Assembly: GCF_007830125.1 (NCBI RefSeq)
Contig: NZ_VLLG01000004.1
Span: forward strand, 732,326 to 796,325
Direction of reading: 5' to 3'
Source of the DNA: Chitinophaga japonensis
Lineage (GTDB): Bacteria > Bacteroidota > Bacteroidia > Chitinophagales > Chitinophagaceae
Length of the DNA stretch: 64,000 nt
The translations under genes were made by a program, and so were the position numbers. Below the pieces are notes generated by a model that was not told where the DNA came from, did not search any database, and saw nothing but the letters and a program-made list of their open reading frames with translations. Within the stretch, counting starts at the first letter, position 1; each line of letters opens with the position of its first letter. This document shows positions 24,822-33,358 of the stretch, piece by piece.

Positions 24822-25727
24822 TTACCGCTGGACGGGTGCCGCCGGCTGCAGGCTGTCACCAGGTACGCTGTCCGTATTTTCCGGTGCTTTTTCTATCAGC
24901 TCCATGAACTGGTCCAGCTTGGGCGTAATGATGATCTGCGTACGCCTGTTCCTGGCCTTCCCGGCTTCCGTATCATTGGAAGCAATGGGATTGTACTCGC
25001 CCCTGCCTCCTGCCGTCATCCTCTTTGGATCCACGCCATGATCGTTCTGCAGGGACTGCACCACGGAAGAAGCCCTCAAGGCGCTCAGGTCCCAGTTGTT
25101 GCGGATGTTCTTCTGCGAGATCGGGACATTGTCCGTATTGCCTTCTATCAACACATCGTACTCCCTGTAGTCCTTGATGATCTTAGCGATCTTGCTCAGC
25201 GTTTCACTGGCCCTGGGCAGGATCTCATAGCTGCCGGACTTGTACAGCATGTTATCGGAGAGCGATATGTATACCACGCCCTTCAGTACCTGTACGTCCA
25301 CATCTCTCATTTCCTCCCGGCTCAATGAGCGTGTAAGGTTGTTAGTGAGTACCAGGTTCAGGGAATCGCTCTTGTTCTTGGTATTCACCAGGTGCTGGAT
25401 GTACCGGTTGGAAGCATTGATCTCATCCACCAGTTTCGAGATGTTGACATTCCCTTCGCTGGTAGATTTAAGACACCTGTCCAGCGCCTCCTGCAGGGCA
25501 GCCAGGCTGGTACGCTGGGCGGCTATCTGCTCTTCCAGGCTTTGCACCCTGGCAGTAGCGCCGGAAAGATCCCTCCGGGCCGTCTGGTATTTACCGTCCA
25601 GCTCCCTGTTCTGGTTCGCCAGGTTATTATAACTGGATTGCAACTGGGCAAATTTCTTATTGCTTACACAACCGGTGCCTAAAATAACCATCATCAGCAA
25701 AGCTGATGATAAAAGATATGCTCTCAT
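24822..25727 (-). CDS. OmpA-family lipoprotein with coiled coil
   Basis: A lipoprotein signal (LLMMVILGTGC) leads into a long coiled-coil region (about residues 25-125, with QSSYNNLANQNREL and LEEQIAAQRTSLAAL). A C-terminal OmpA-like peptidoglycan-binding domain follows at about 150-275: VYISLSDNMLYKSGS, VLIEGNTDNVPI, NWDLSALRASSVV and AGGRGEYNPIASN. The tail is Pro-rich. It resembles the MotB/OmpA lipoproteins that tie the outer membrane to peptidoglycan. It stands alone, 172 bases downstream of the LMF gene, and nothing is seen in that gap. Confidence 0.92.
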   Translation of the reverse strand: MRAYLLSSALLMMVILGTGCVSNKKFAQLQSSYNNLANQNRELDGKYQTARRDLSGATARVQSLEEQIAAQRTSLAALQEALDRCLKSTSEGNVNISKLVDEINASNRYIQHLVNTKNKSDSLNLVLTNNLTRSLSREEMRDVDVQVLKGVVYISLSDNMLYKSGSYEILPRASETLSKIAKIIKDYREYDVLIEGNTDNVPISQKNIRNNWDLSALRASSVVQSLQNDHGVDPKRMTAGGRGEYNPIASNDTEAGKARNRRTQIIITPKLDQFMELIEKAPENTDSVPGDSLQPAAPVQR

Positions 25728-25899
25728 ATATTGACTATTTAGTATAATTAGATGTACTACTGTAATACAATAACACCCCGTAGGAGCAAAGGTTGTGCCA
25801 TCCGGGCAAGGCCGGAGAAAACACCTGCTAATTACCGGTTATAGAATGGTCTATACATAAGATAAAAACGCAAAACATACCGGCTGTCAACGGCCGTTG

Positions 25900-27438
25900 C
25901 TAGGGCATCCATCCCTCCCGTTTCAGTGTTCCGATCAGCCGCGGGTCATTCACCGATAAAGGCGGGATCCAGTAAGTACCGATCCTGGTACGGCGCCACC
26001 AAAGGCCCTGCGGATTACCGGGCTTTGCAAAGCTGTAGCGGTACAGCACAGCCCGGATGTAGCGCGGCGGCTTTCCCGGAAAGGGATTGCCGGCAAACAA
26101 CCCCAAAGCACCGGGATCATTGTGCAGGAGCTTCCAGACGAGATGCAGTGTCCAGGGATATTCATCAGGGGTGGACATAGCGGCGAACCACATTTGCCAG
26201 TCCAATCGCAATTGGTACGGCGCCACCTGCGGCGGCCGCCTGTCCGTAGCAAGCGGCAGGCCCTTGTAGGGATATGCTATCCAACGGGCGCTGTCCCCGG
26301 GATGCTCGTCCATCGTGCCTTCAAATATCACGTTGAAACGTTCCCGCCCTACGGACCCGAACGCGCCATAGGTGTTTACCAGGTCAAGAGGATCGAAAGA
26401 AGCGTTCATGACCTGCCGGGAAGAGAGCAGGTTGGCAACAGGTTGTATGCTCAGCAATGCTACCATGGCCGCAACGACCCAGCTCGTGAGCTGCATGGGC
26501 GCAGACGGCACTGCGCGGCGCTCAGCCGCCGCCGCTATTTGCGCCAACCGGCGGGGCACCCGCTTTGACCACCAGCGGTCATCGAAGCAGGCCAGCACGG
26601 GAATGATGGTGAGCCAGTTAAGGAACGAGAGATTGCCGCTGAAGATCAGCGCTACCTGGAACAGGATGATCACCACCCCGGCGGCATACCGCGCCAAGCG
26701 CGGCCAGAAGACGAACCAGGGCGCTACCAGCTCGGCAAGGTGATTCAACCATACTCCTGCTTTGAGGACAAGGGGCGGCAGAAAATGGAAAAACCGGCTC
26801 AGCGGGCCGGGCAGCGGCTGGGTCTCGAAGTGATAGTACAAAGCCGTGCTGCTGCGCCATACATCCTCTCCCCGGAGCTTGATCAACCCGGAACCGAGCA
26901 TGATACGGAAGGCCAGCCAGCGAAAAAGCACGATGATCAATACCGGCGGCGCACGCTTGGGGAAAGGGCGCATATCCAGCAAAGGGCAGAGAAAGATGGC
27001 GAGGAAGCCTGTTTCCAGCAACTGTATCTCCCATATATATCCATACCACTCCTGCCCTACATGTACGAAAGACATATACAGGAGCCAGAGCACCGCCAGC
27101 AACAGGGCATTGGCAAAACCTGCCAGCACCACGCAGGAAAGCAGGAACCCCGCCCAGGCAGCCGCCTGCAATGCGGCGTCGGAATGGAAGAACCAGAAAA
27201 CGGAGGGCAGGCGCCTGAAACCGGCGCCGGTTGATCCGAACACATCGCTGACACGCTGCAGGTACAGCTCCACCGGCAAGAGCCCGCTTTCACCGATCAG
27301 CGGAACAGCCTGCCGGATGGCCACCAGGAAGGCCATGGCATAAACGCCGCCCAGCAGGCGAAGCATAAAGAAGCGCGTGAGCCAGTAGGTAGGACGGGCT
27401 TCCTCCATACCGGCAACATCCGGAGACCTGTTTTTCAT
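25900..27438 (-). CDS. Lipase maturation factor family membrane protein
   Basis: The 512-residue protein has about eight hydrophobic segments (RLLGGVYAMAFLVAI, ALLLAVLWLLYMSFVHVG, RFMLGSG-type region around residue 190). The conserved motifs of the lipase maturation factor family are visible: YGYIWEIQLLETGFLAIF, FRIMLGSGLIKLRG, ALYYHFETQPLPGPLSRFFH and the lumenal end DWQMWFAAM. In animals LMF1 helps lipases fold in the ER; the role of bacterial homologues is unknown. It has a soluble tail of about 150 residues. There are no signs of lipase genes next door. The start ATG at 27438 is followed by charged residues, then the first helix. Confidence 0.9.
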   Translation of the reverse strand: MKNRSPDVAGMEEARPTYWLTRFFMLRLLGGVYAMAFLVAIRQAVPLIGESGLLPVELYLQRVSDVFGSTGAGFRRLPSVFWFFHSDAALQAAAWAGFLLSCVVLAGFANALLLAVLWLLYMSFVHVGQEWYGYIWEIQLLETGFLAIFLCPLLDMRPFPKRAPPVLIIVLFRWLAFRIMLGSGLIKLRGEDVWRSSTALYYHFETQPLPGPLSRFFHFLPPLVLKAGVWLNHLAELVAPWFVFWPRLARYAAGVVIILFQVALIFSGNLSFLNWLTIIPVLACFDDRWWSKRVPRRLAQIAAAAERRAVPSAPMQLTSWVVAAMVALLSIQPVANLLSSRQVMNASFDPLDLVNTYGAFGSVGRERFNVIFEGTMDEHPGDSARWIAYPYKGLPLATDRRPPQVAPYQLRLDWQMWFAAMSTPDEYPWTLHLVWKLLHNDPGALGLFAGNPFPGKPPRYIRAVLYRYSFAKPGNPQGLWWRRTRIGTYWIPPLSVNDPRLIGTLKREGWMP

Positions 27439-27523
27439 CCCGTGTTACACTTTCAGTGCCCGTAAATTACTTATTCAGCGCCAACTACAAGACAAACTTT
27501 ACGAAGAAGGATTGCAGCCCCTG

Positions 27524-27709
27524 TCAGTACCTGGTAAGTATCACAATGGTCTGCTCATTTATCTTCCCTTCTATCTGCTCCGTATTATCGGGCACCAGTC
27601 TTATTTTTCGTACAATCGTTCCCTTGGGGGCCATGAAACTGGCGCCTTTCACATTCCATCCCTGGGGCAGCACCACGGTATCCCATGCGTATGCCAGCGT
27701 GCGTTGCAT
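27524..27709 (-). CDS. Small conserved-looking ORF (61 aa), hypothetical
   Basis: This small frame lies between the AraC gene and the LMF gene, about 50 bases downstream of the AraC stop. It reads MQRTLAYAWDTVVLPQGW, then GASFMAPKGTIVRKIRLVP and ends IVILTRY. The composition is protein-like (spread of hydrophobics, balanced charge) and differs from shadow frames in the area. It has no signal peptide or recognised domain. It could be a real small protein or chance; no partner can be named. Confidence 0.35.
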   Translation of the reverse strand: MQRTLAYAWDTVVLPQGWNVKGASFMAPKGTIVRKIRLVPDNTEQIEGKINEQTIVILTRY

Positions 27710-27758
27710 TATATCAATTAAAAAACTGCAAAATATCAGTTTCTCACCCTCAGATGTG

Positions 27759-28616
27759 TTATGCTCTCTCCCTGAATTTCTTCGGCGATACGCCCATCAC
27801 CAGTTTAAATGCCCGCGAAAAAATATAGGGGTCCGGGTAACCCATTTCGCCGGCGATCTCCTTTACGGTAAGCTGCGTTTCCTTCAGGAGCTGGCTGGCT
27901 TTCTGCATACGCAGGGAGGTGAACAACTGGATGGGCGAATACCGTGTTTTCTCCTTGAACAGGGCAGACAGGTAGGAGGCGGAAAGGCCCGTTTCCCGCG
28001 ACAGGTCGGCCAGCGCCAGGTGCTGGTCCAGCCGCTGCTTCATCAACTGTATGCATTGCTCTATGATATTGTCTGCGCCCTTTTTCATGTAATTGAAGAC
28101 GGTGAGCCGGAACGTGCCCAGGAAGCTGTAGAAGCGGAAATTGGCATACAGCAGGTTCTCAATATTGTTCATCAGGTCAAGATGATGCAGGATATCGTCA
28201 AATTGCGCATTACGTCCCACCAGCGGCGGAATGGTGCGCGGTTTCATTCCCTTGCCCAGGTAGGTAAAAATATCATCTGCCAGCCTGCCGGAAAACTGTA
28301 CGGTATAAATGCGCCAGGGCGTCTTCGGGTCCGGCCAGGAACGGAAGCGCGTATTTTTCGGGATCACCAGGTACTGGCTGGGTAGTATCCTGTTCTTTCT
28401 TTTGCCGGCTTCCAGCCATCCCTTTCCCTGTGTAACATATAGCAGGGTATATACCGGTGCCCCCCTGAGCTCGCTGATCTCCCGCACAGTATTTTCAGGA
28501 TAGAACCCGATGGCTGTTATAAAAAGGTTCCTTCCAAGCGGATGCTTTTCCAGCTTGCGTTTCAGGTGGTCTGGCAGTATCCGGGTAATGGGAGCAGTAA
28601 CAGAAGGTTGACTCAT
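27759..28616 (-). CDS. AraC-family transcriptional regulator (sialic-acid/sulfatase cluster side)
   Basis: The product has 285 residues with start ATG at 28616 (a GTG two codons upstream is less likely). The N-terminal cupin-like sensor (VYTLLYVTQGKGWLEAGKRK, then LVIPKNTRFRSWP) is followed by the two HTH halves of AraC: QHLALADLSRETGLSASYLS and the second ending MGYPDPYIFSRAFKLVMGVSPK. Sequence alone does not give the ligand. It is divergent from the SSS transporter, aldolase and sulfatase genes, across 128 bases, and is the likely regulator of that cluster. Confidence 0.92.
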   Translation of the reverse strand: MSQPSVTAPITRILPDHLKRKLEKHPLGRNLFITAIGFYPENTVREISELRGAPVYTLLYVTQGKGWLEAGKRKNRILPSQYLVIPKNTRFRSWPDPKTPWRIYTVQFSGRLADDIFTYLGKGMKPRTIPPLVGRNAQFDDILHHLDLMNNIENLLYANFRFYSFLGTFRLTVFNYMKKGADNIIEQCIQLMKQRLDQHLALADLSRETGLSASYLSALFKEKTRYSPIQLFTSLRMQKASQLLKETQLTVKEIAGEMGYPDPYIFSRAFKLVMGVSPKKFRERA

Positions 28617-28744
28617 GATCACAGTAATTTAAGCCATTCTTTTCATAATTGAAAACATTGTTTCATCCGCAAAAATTGGCAACCTTCGCAAAAGACGGGG
28701 CTTGTCCCTGTGCTTTGTCCACGTTTGAAAATCTGAGAACTGAT

Positions 28745-30280
28745 ATGCACCAATTGCCTGTAATTGACCTGGCTGTAATTGCTATTTACCTGTTGGGAAT
28801 GCTCCTTATCGGGGTACGGTTTTCGCGAAAGAATAAAAGTGCGGCGCAGTTCACCACCGCGTCGGGAACGATTCCCGGCTGGGCATTGGGGCTTTCGTTA
28901 TACGCTACATTTCTGAGTAGCAATACCTTCCTGGGCGTGCCGGGGAAGGCTTTCGGCAGCAACTGGAATGCGTTTGTATTCAGCTTGTCCATGCCGCTGG
29001 CTGCATTTATTGCGGCAAAATATTTTGTGCCGTTTTACCGCAAGAGCGGGGCGGTAAGCGCCTATACGCACCTGGAGCAGCGCTTTGGCCCCTGGGCCCG
29101 GACCTACTCTACGGTGTGCTTTATCATGATGCAACTGGCGCGGATGGGGTCCATCTTCTTTGGAGCGGCGCTGGCCCTGCAGGCGCTCACCGGGCTGGAA
29201 ATGCGTACCATCATCTGCGTTACAGGGGTATGCATTATTATATATACGGTATTGGGCGGTATGGAGGCGGTGATCTGGACAGAGGTGCTGCAGGGCATTG
29301 TAAAAACTACCGGGGCGGTGGTGATCCTCTGCCTGGTGATTGCCGGCATGAATAACGGCGCGGCGGATATTTTCCGCATCGGCCTGGCCGACGGAAAATT
29401 TTCGCCCGGCAGTTTCAGCCTGCGTGATTTCAGCCATTCCACATTCTGGGTGGTGTTTCTATACGGGTTCTTTATTAACTTGAATAATTTCGGCATGGAC
29501 CAGAACTATGTACAGCGTTACCATACCGCCAGGTCGGAAAAGGAAGCCTCCCGCAGCATCTGGCTTTGCGTATACTGGTATGTGCCGGTGAGCATGGTGT
29601 TCTTTTTTATTGGCACGGCATTATACGCTTATGCGCAGCAGCACCCGGAAGTGCTGCTGGCCGTGAAGCAGCAGGCGGCGGCAGAGCGGAATGTGCCGGT
29701 ATCCATGCTGCAGCCGGCGGACTATGGCGACAAGGTGCTGCCCTGGTTTATGGTGACACGGGTGCCTTCCGGATTGATGGGCCTGATCGTTGCCGCCATT
29801 TTATCCGCCGCCATGAGCACGGTCAGCAGCGGTATGAACAGCACCGCCACCGTGTTCCTGAAAGATATTTACCAGCGTTATATTGACGCCGGCGTCACTC
29901 CCAAAAAGGAAATGAAAGTGCTGTATACCGCTTCCACGCTCATCGGCCTGCTGGCCATTGGAGCCGGTATTTCCATGATAGGCGTGGGCAGCCTCCTGGA
30001 CATGTGGTGGGAGCTGTCCGGCATCTTTGCCGGGGGCATGCTGGGATTGTTTCTCCTGGGGATGGTGTCCGGTATCAAAAATGCGGCGGCTGTAACCGCC
30101 ACCATTATCGGCATCCTGGTCATTATCTGGATGTCCCTGTCCAAGTACCTGCCCCCGGAATGGGTGCATATGCGCAGCCATTTACACGCGCATATGGCCA
30201 TCGTGGTGGGCACCCTGGCCATATTCCTGGCGGGCATGGTGCTTACGCAGGTGCAACGCCTAAAAACTTCGCGACTATAA
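28745..30280 (+). CDS. Sodium:solute symporter (SSS family), sugar or sialic acid type
   Basis: The start at 28745 (MHQLPVIDLAVIAIYLLG) fits the first SSS helix; a longer frame back to 28649 adds 32 non-typical residues. The 511-residue inner-membrane protein has about 13 helices, including AEF-type motif region TYSTVCFIMMQLARMGSIFF and the Na-binding region LIVAAILSAAMSTVSSGMNS, a hallmark of the family. It precedes an aldolase of the DHDPS/NAL family by 11 bases and shares the operon, which suggests import of the aldolase substrate or of a sugar acid derived from the sulfatase product. Confidence 0.9.
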   Translation: MHQLPVIDLAVIAIYLLGMLLIGVRFSRKNKSAAQFTTASGTIPGWALGLSLYATFLSSNTFLGVPGKAFGSNWNAFVFSLSMPLAAFIAAKYFVPFYRKSGAVSAYTHLEQRFGPWARTYSTVCFIMMQLARMGSIFFGAALALQALTGLEMRTIICVTGVCIIIYTVLGGMEAVIWTEVLQGIVKTTGAVVILCLVIAGMNNGAADIFRIGLADGKFSPGSFSLRDFSHSTFWVVFLYGFFINLNNFGMDQNYVQRYHTARSEKEASRSIWLCVYWYVPVSMVFFFIGTALYAYAQQHPEVLLAVKQQAAAERNVPVSMLQPADYGDKVLPWFMVTRVPSGLMGLIVAAILSAAMSTVSSGMNSTATVFLKDIYQRYIDAGVTPKKEMKVLYTASTLIGLLAIGAGISMIGVGSLLDMWWELSGIFAGGMLGLFLLGMVSGIKNAAAVTATIIGILVIIWMSLSKYLPPEWVHMRSHLHAHMAIVVGTLAIFLAGMVLTQVQRLKTSRL

Positions 30281-30291
30281 AAACCGTTGTT

Positions 30292-31227
30292 ATGGAAAAG
30301 AAATTTGTACCGGTGATGATCACCCCCTTTAACCTGAAAGCGCAGATCGACCTGGAGATGGTGGAGCAATTGATCGACTTCTATCTTGAGGCCGGTGTGA
30401 AGGGCTTCTTTGCCAATTGCCTGTCATCCGAGATGTACAGCATCAGCGAGGACGAACGGCTGGCGCTCACCCGCCACGTGGTCCGCTACGTGAATGGCCG
30501 GGCGCCCGTGGTGGCTACCGGGTCTTTCGGCCTTACCATAAAGGATAAAGCGCTGTTCACGCAGCAGATCTATGATACAGGCGTGGACTCCGTGATTATG
30601 ATCACCGGGCATTTTGCCAATATAGACGACCCCGACAGCACGCTGCTGCAGCATTTTGAGGAACTGTTCTCCCTCACCGGCAATATTCCCCTGGGATTAT
30701 ACGAATGCCCGGCGCCTTACAAACGCATTATTACACCGGAGATCCTGAGAACGTTGTTGTCCACCAACCGGCTGATCTACCATAAGGATACTTCCTGCAA
30801 CGTGGAGCAGGTACGGGCCAAGCTGGCCGTTACTGCCGGCAGCCGGCTGGAGTTCTATGACGCGCATACGCCCAATGCAGTAGCCTCCATGCAGATGGGC
30901 GCGGCAGGCATGTCCTCCATTTCCGGGAATTTTTATCCCGAGATACTGGTATGGCTGTGCAACCATGTGAATGATGAAAGCCGGCAGGAAGACGTGCGCT
31001 GGATACAATCCGAGTTGCAAAGAGTAGACCCGCTGATCCATATTGCTTACCCGCTGAGCGCAAAATACTTCCTCCAGTTACGCGGCATCCCCGTGCGCAC
31101 CATCAGCCGTGCGCATGCACTGGAGCTGACCCCGGAACAGAAGCAGACCCTCCGGCAGATATACCAGGATTTCAGGGGATGGTGCGAGCGGCTGCAGATA
31201 CGGACAGCGGCGGTCCCCATCGCCTAA
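30292..31227 (+). CDS. DHDPS/N-acetylneuraminate lyase-family aldolase
   Basis: The 311-residue protein belongs to the class I, Schiff-base aldolase family that includes dihydrodipicolinate synthase, N-acetylneuraminate lyase and 2-keto-3-deoxy acid aldolases. Family markers: MITPF at the start, the Tyr in IPLGLYECP (Tyr137) and the Schiff-base lysine in LIYHKDTS (Lys165). The conserved GAAGMSSISGNFYPE follows. It is cytoplasmic (no signal). The start at 30292 is 11 bases past the SSS gene stop. Together with the transporter and the exported sulfatase it looks like a route for a sugar acid such as a sialic acid, but the substrate is inferred. Confidence 0.85.
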   Translation: MEKKFVPVMITPFNLKAQIDLEMVEQLIDFYLEAGVKGFFANCLSSEMYSISEDERLALTRHVVRYVNGRAPVVATGSFGLTIKDKALFTQQIYDTGVDSVIMITGHFANIDDPDSTLLQHFEELFSLTGNIPLGLYECPAPYKRIITPEILRTLLSTNRLIYHKDTSCNVEQVRAKLAVTAGSRLEFYDAHTPNAVASMQMGAAGMSSISGNFYPEILVWLCNHVNDESRQEDVRWIQSELQRVDPLIHIAYPLSAKYFLQLRGIPVRTISRAHALELTPEQKQTLRQIYQDFRGWCERLQIRTAAVPIA

Positions 31228-31342
31228 CGGAAAACATAGCATAGCAGGAACCGCATGGGAATTTGCATTACTGCCCGGTCTTTCCTATCTTTTACGGGCA
31301 TAATACAATACAGGAAGCATTCCCATTAGAAATAACTTTGCT

Positions 31343-33229
31343 ATGCTCAAAATTCCACTGAAAAACCAGGCACCGCTGCGTCATTTAAAAAATTCCCATC
31401 CTGTTCTTATCCTCGTCGCCTGGCTCTGTTGCGGCATTTCACCGGCTTTTTCGCAAAACAAACCCAACGTGGTGATCTTCATTGCCGACGACCTGAACCA
31501 GCAGGATATCGGTTGCTATGGCAACAGTGATGTCAGCACCCCCAACATGGACCGGCTGGCGGCGGAAGGGATGCGGTTTAACCGCGCCTATGCGGCTACT
31601 CCCATGTGCGCGCCTTCCAGGAGCGTGATGTTCACCGGGCTATACCCTTTCCGCAATGGCTCGCAAATGAATCATTTCACGGTAAGGCCACATACCAGGA
31701 ACCTGCCACAGTTCCTGCAGCAGTTGGGTTACCGGGTGGTGATCTCCGGTAAAACCGATGTGTTCCCGCTTCATAATTTTCCCTTTGAGAAAATTGGCAA
31801 AGCGTTCGGGCAATACTTCCCGGTAGCAAACCGGCTGGACCGCAAAAAAGAGACCGTGCAAATGATCGGGCAACATTTTAAAGAACGCCCGGAACAACCG
31901 ATCTGCCTCATCGTAGCGCCCTGGGTGCCGCATGTGCCCTGGTTCCCGAACAGGGATTTTGATCCCGGGAAACTGAAAGTGCCCGATTACCTGGCGGATA
32001 CCAAAGCAACCCGCAAAGCGCTGGCCGCCTACTACCAGAGTATTGGAGCGGCGGATAAGATGCTGGGAGAGGTGCTGCAGGCGGTAGACAAGGCCGGTCA
32101 AAAAAATAATACGGTGGTGATGTGCATATCAGACCAGGGAGCGCAGTTCCCCTCGGCAAAATGGTCTGCATACGACCAGGGTTTAAGAGTGCCGCTGATT
32201 GTCAGGTGGCCGGGAAAAGTGGCGGCCGGCTCCGTCTCGGATGCGCTGGTGTCGCTGGTAGACCTTACCCCTACCCTGGTAGACCTGGGAGGCGGGAAAG
32301 AAGTAGAGGGGCTGGATGGCCGGTCATTTAAAGAGGTACTGTTAAATAAAACGAAAGCACATCACTCGTACATTTTTGCGGAAACCTCCATGGAACCGCA
32401 TTTCTGGTATAATTATACGCCTGCCCGGACGATCATTACCGCCGATGGCTTCCATTATATCAGGAACTATCATCCCGGCGCCCGCTTTATTACGCATATA
32501 GATAAGGTGGAACAGAATGAATTCTATTTTGACTCCTGGGTAGCGGCAGCCGAAACCGACCCCAGGGCCAGGATGCTGCTGCACCGTTACAGCTATCACC
32601 CGCCGGAAGAGCTCTTTGACCTGAATACGGACCGCAATGAGTTCAATAACCTGGCGGCCGACCCGGCTTACCACAGTAAAGTGAAGGAGCTGGAAGCGCT
32701 GCTGGACAAGGAACTGCAACGGCAGGGCGAAACGGATGCAATGATACTGGAAGGGCCGTTGCCGCAGTTCTTTGACCAGGGCTATGCGATCCGGCAAAAT
32801 ATGGGCGCCTCCAGTCTTTCCTTCAATAAAAAGCGATGGAACCCGGACACGCTTATTATAACGGCTTACCTGGACGGCATGGATAAAGGAGGCGTGGTGT
32901 GCGACTATTTCAATAACTTTAAACTGTACGCCTACCAGCACCAGGTAGGGCTGGTGCTGGCAAACGGCGCAACGGTAACCAGCCGGCCGTTACAGGCAGA
33001 CCAGGGACATTTAATTTTCCGCCTGTCCAGGGAAGGCGACCTGGAGATCCGGCTTAACCGGCAGGTGATCCTGAAAGAAACATTACAGGGCGACCTGACA
33101 AAGATCAAAGGCGGATATGTGACCTGCGGCAAGATCCAGGGAGAGGAACTGGCAGGTAAGCTGCAACCATACGAAGGAAAGATCACCGACCTGCGGTTTA
33201 CGATGAATGAATTATCAAGAATGCCCTAA
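31343..33229 (+). CDS. Exported sulfatase with C-terminal extension (628 aa)
   Basis: This is a formylglycine-dependent sulfatase with a signal sequence (VLILVAWLCCG, cleavage near FSQNK, about residue 38). The N-terminal metal-site NVVIFIADDLNQQDIGCYG and the catalytic MCAPSRSVMFTG with Cys89 (C-x-P-x-R) identify the family. Around residues 190-205 PWVPHVPWFPNRDF is typical of sulfatases acting on glycan fragments. The core ends near residue 470; the last roughly 130 residues (VGLVLANGATVTSRP, EIRLNRQVILK) form an extra beta-rich domain. It lies 115 bases after the aldolase gene. TAACTTTG at 31333-31340 lies too close to the ATG to be a normal promoter. Confidence 0.9.
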   Translation: MLKIPLKNQAPLRHLKNSHPVLILVAWLCCGISPAFSQNKPNVVIFIADDLNQQDIGCYGNSDVSTPNMDRLAAEGMRFNRAYAATPMCAPSRSVMFTGLYPFRNGSQMNHFTVRPHTRNLPQFLQQLGYRVVISGKTDVFPLHNFPFEKIGKAFGQYFPVANRLDRKKETVQMIGQHFKERPEQPICLIVAPWVPHVPWFPNRDFDPGKLKVPDYLADTKATRKALAAYYQSIGAADKMLGEVLQAVDKAGQKNNTVVMCISDQGAQFPSAKWSAYDQGLRVPLIVRWPGKVAAGSVSDALVSLVDLTPTLVDLGGGKEVEGLDGRSFKEVLLNKTKAHHSYIFAETSMEPHFWYNYTPARTIITADGFHYIRNYHPGARFITHIDKVEQNEFYFDSWVAAAETDPRARMLLHRYSYHPPEELFDLNTDRNEFNNLAADPAYHSKVKELEALLDKELQRQGETDAMILEGPLPQFFDQGYAIRQNMGASSLSFNKKRWNPDTLIITAYLDGMDKGGVVCDYFNNFKLYAYQHQVGLVLANGATVTSRPLQADQGHLIFRLSREGDLEIRLNRQVILKETLQGDLTKIKGGYVTCGKIQGEELAGKLQPYEGKITDLRFTMNELSRMP

Positions 33230-33234
33230 GAATA

Positions 33235-33276
33235 GATTTTAACTATTAAAATATAGAATCAATTGATTTTAACTAT
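33235..33276. promoter_or_regulatory. Direct repeats and palindrome upstream of katG
   Basis: GATTTTAACTAT occurs at 33235-33246 and 33265-33276, spaced exactly 30 bases. The first copy sits in TTTTAACTATTAAAA (33237-33251), a perfect 6-bp-arm palindrome. ATAG-N7-CTAT at 33232-33246 recalls the half of an OxyR site, though the second half does not have standard spacing. A weak promoter, TTG at 33263 and TAATTTTA at 33290-33297, overlaps. A peroxide-responsive regulator is the likely user. Confidence 0.5.
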
Positions 33277-33358
33277 ATCCCCAAAATCCTAATTTTATGC
33301 TCCTGCACAGATTCCAGGTGTAGGTAATCGTTCACTCAATACCATAAACTTATACAAC

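Noticed and set aside
31333..31340. TAACTTTG as promoter of the second sulfatase gene
   Set aside because: It lies two bases before the ATG and lacks a TTTG at the expected distance, so it cannot give a normal mRNA for the chosen start.
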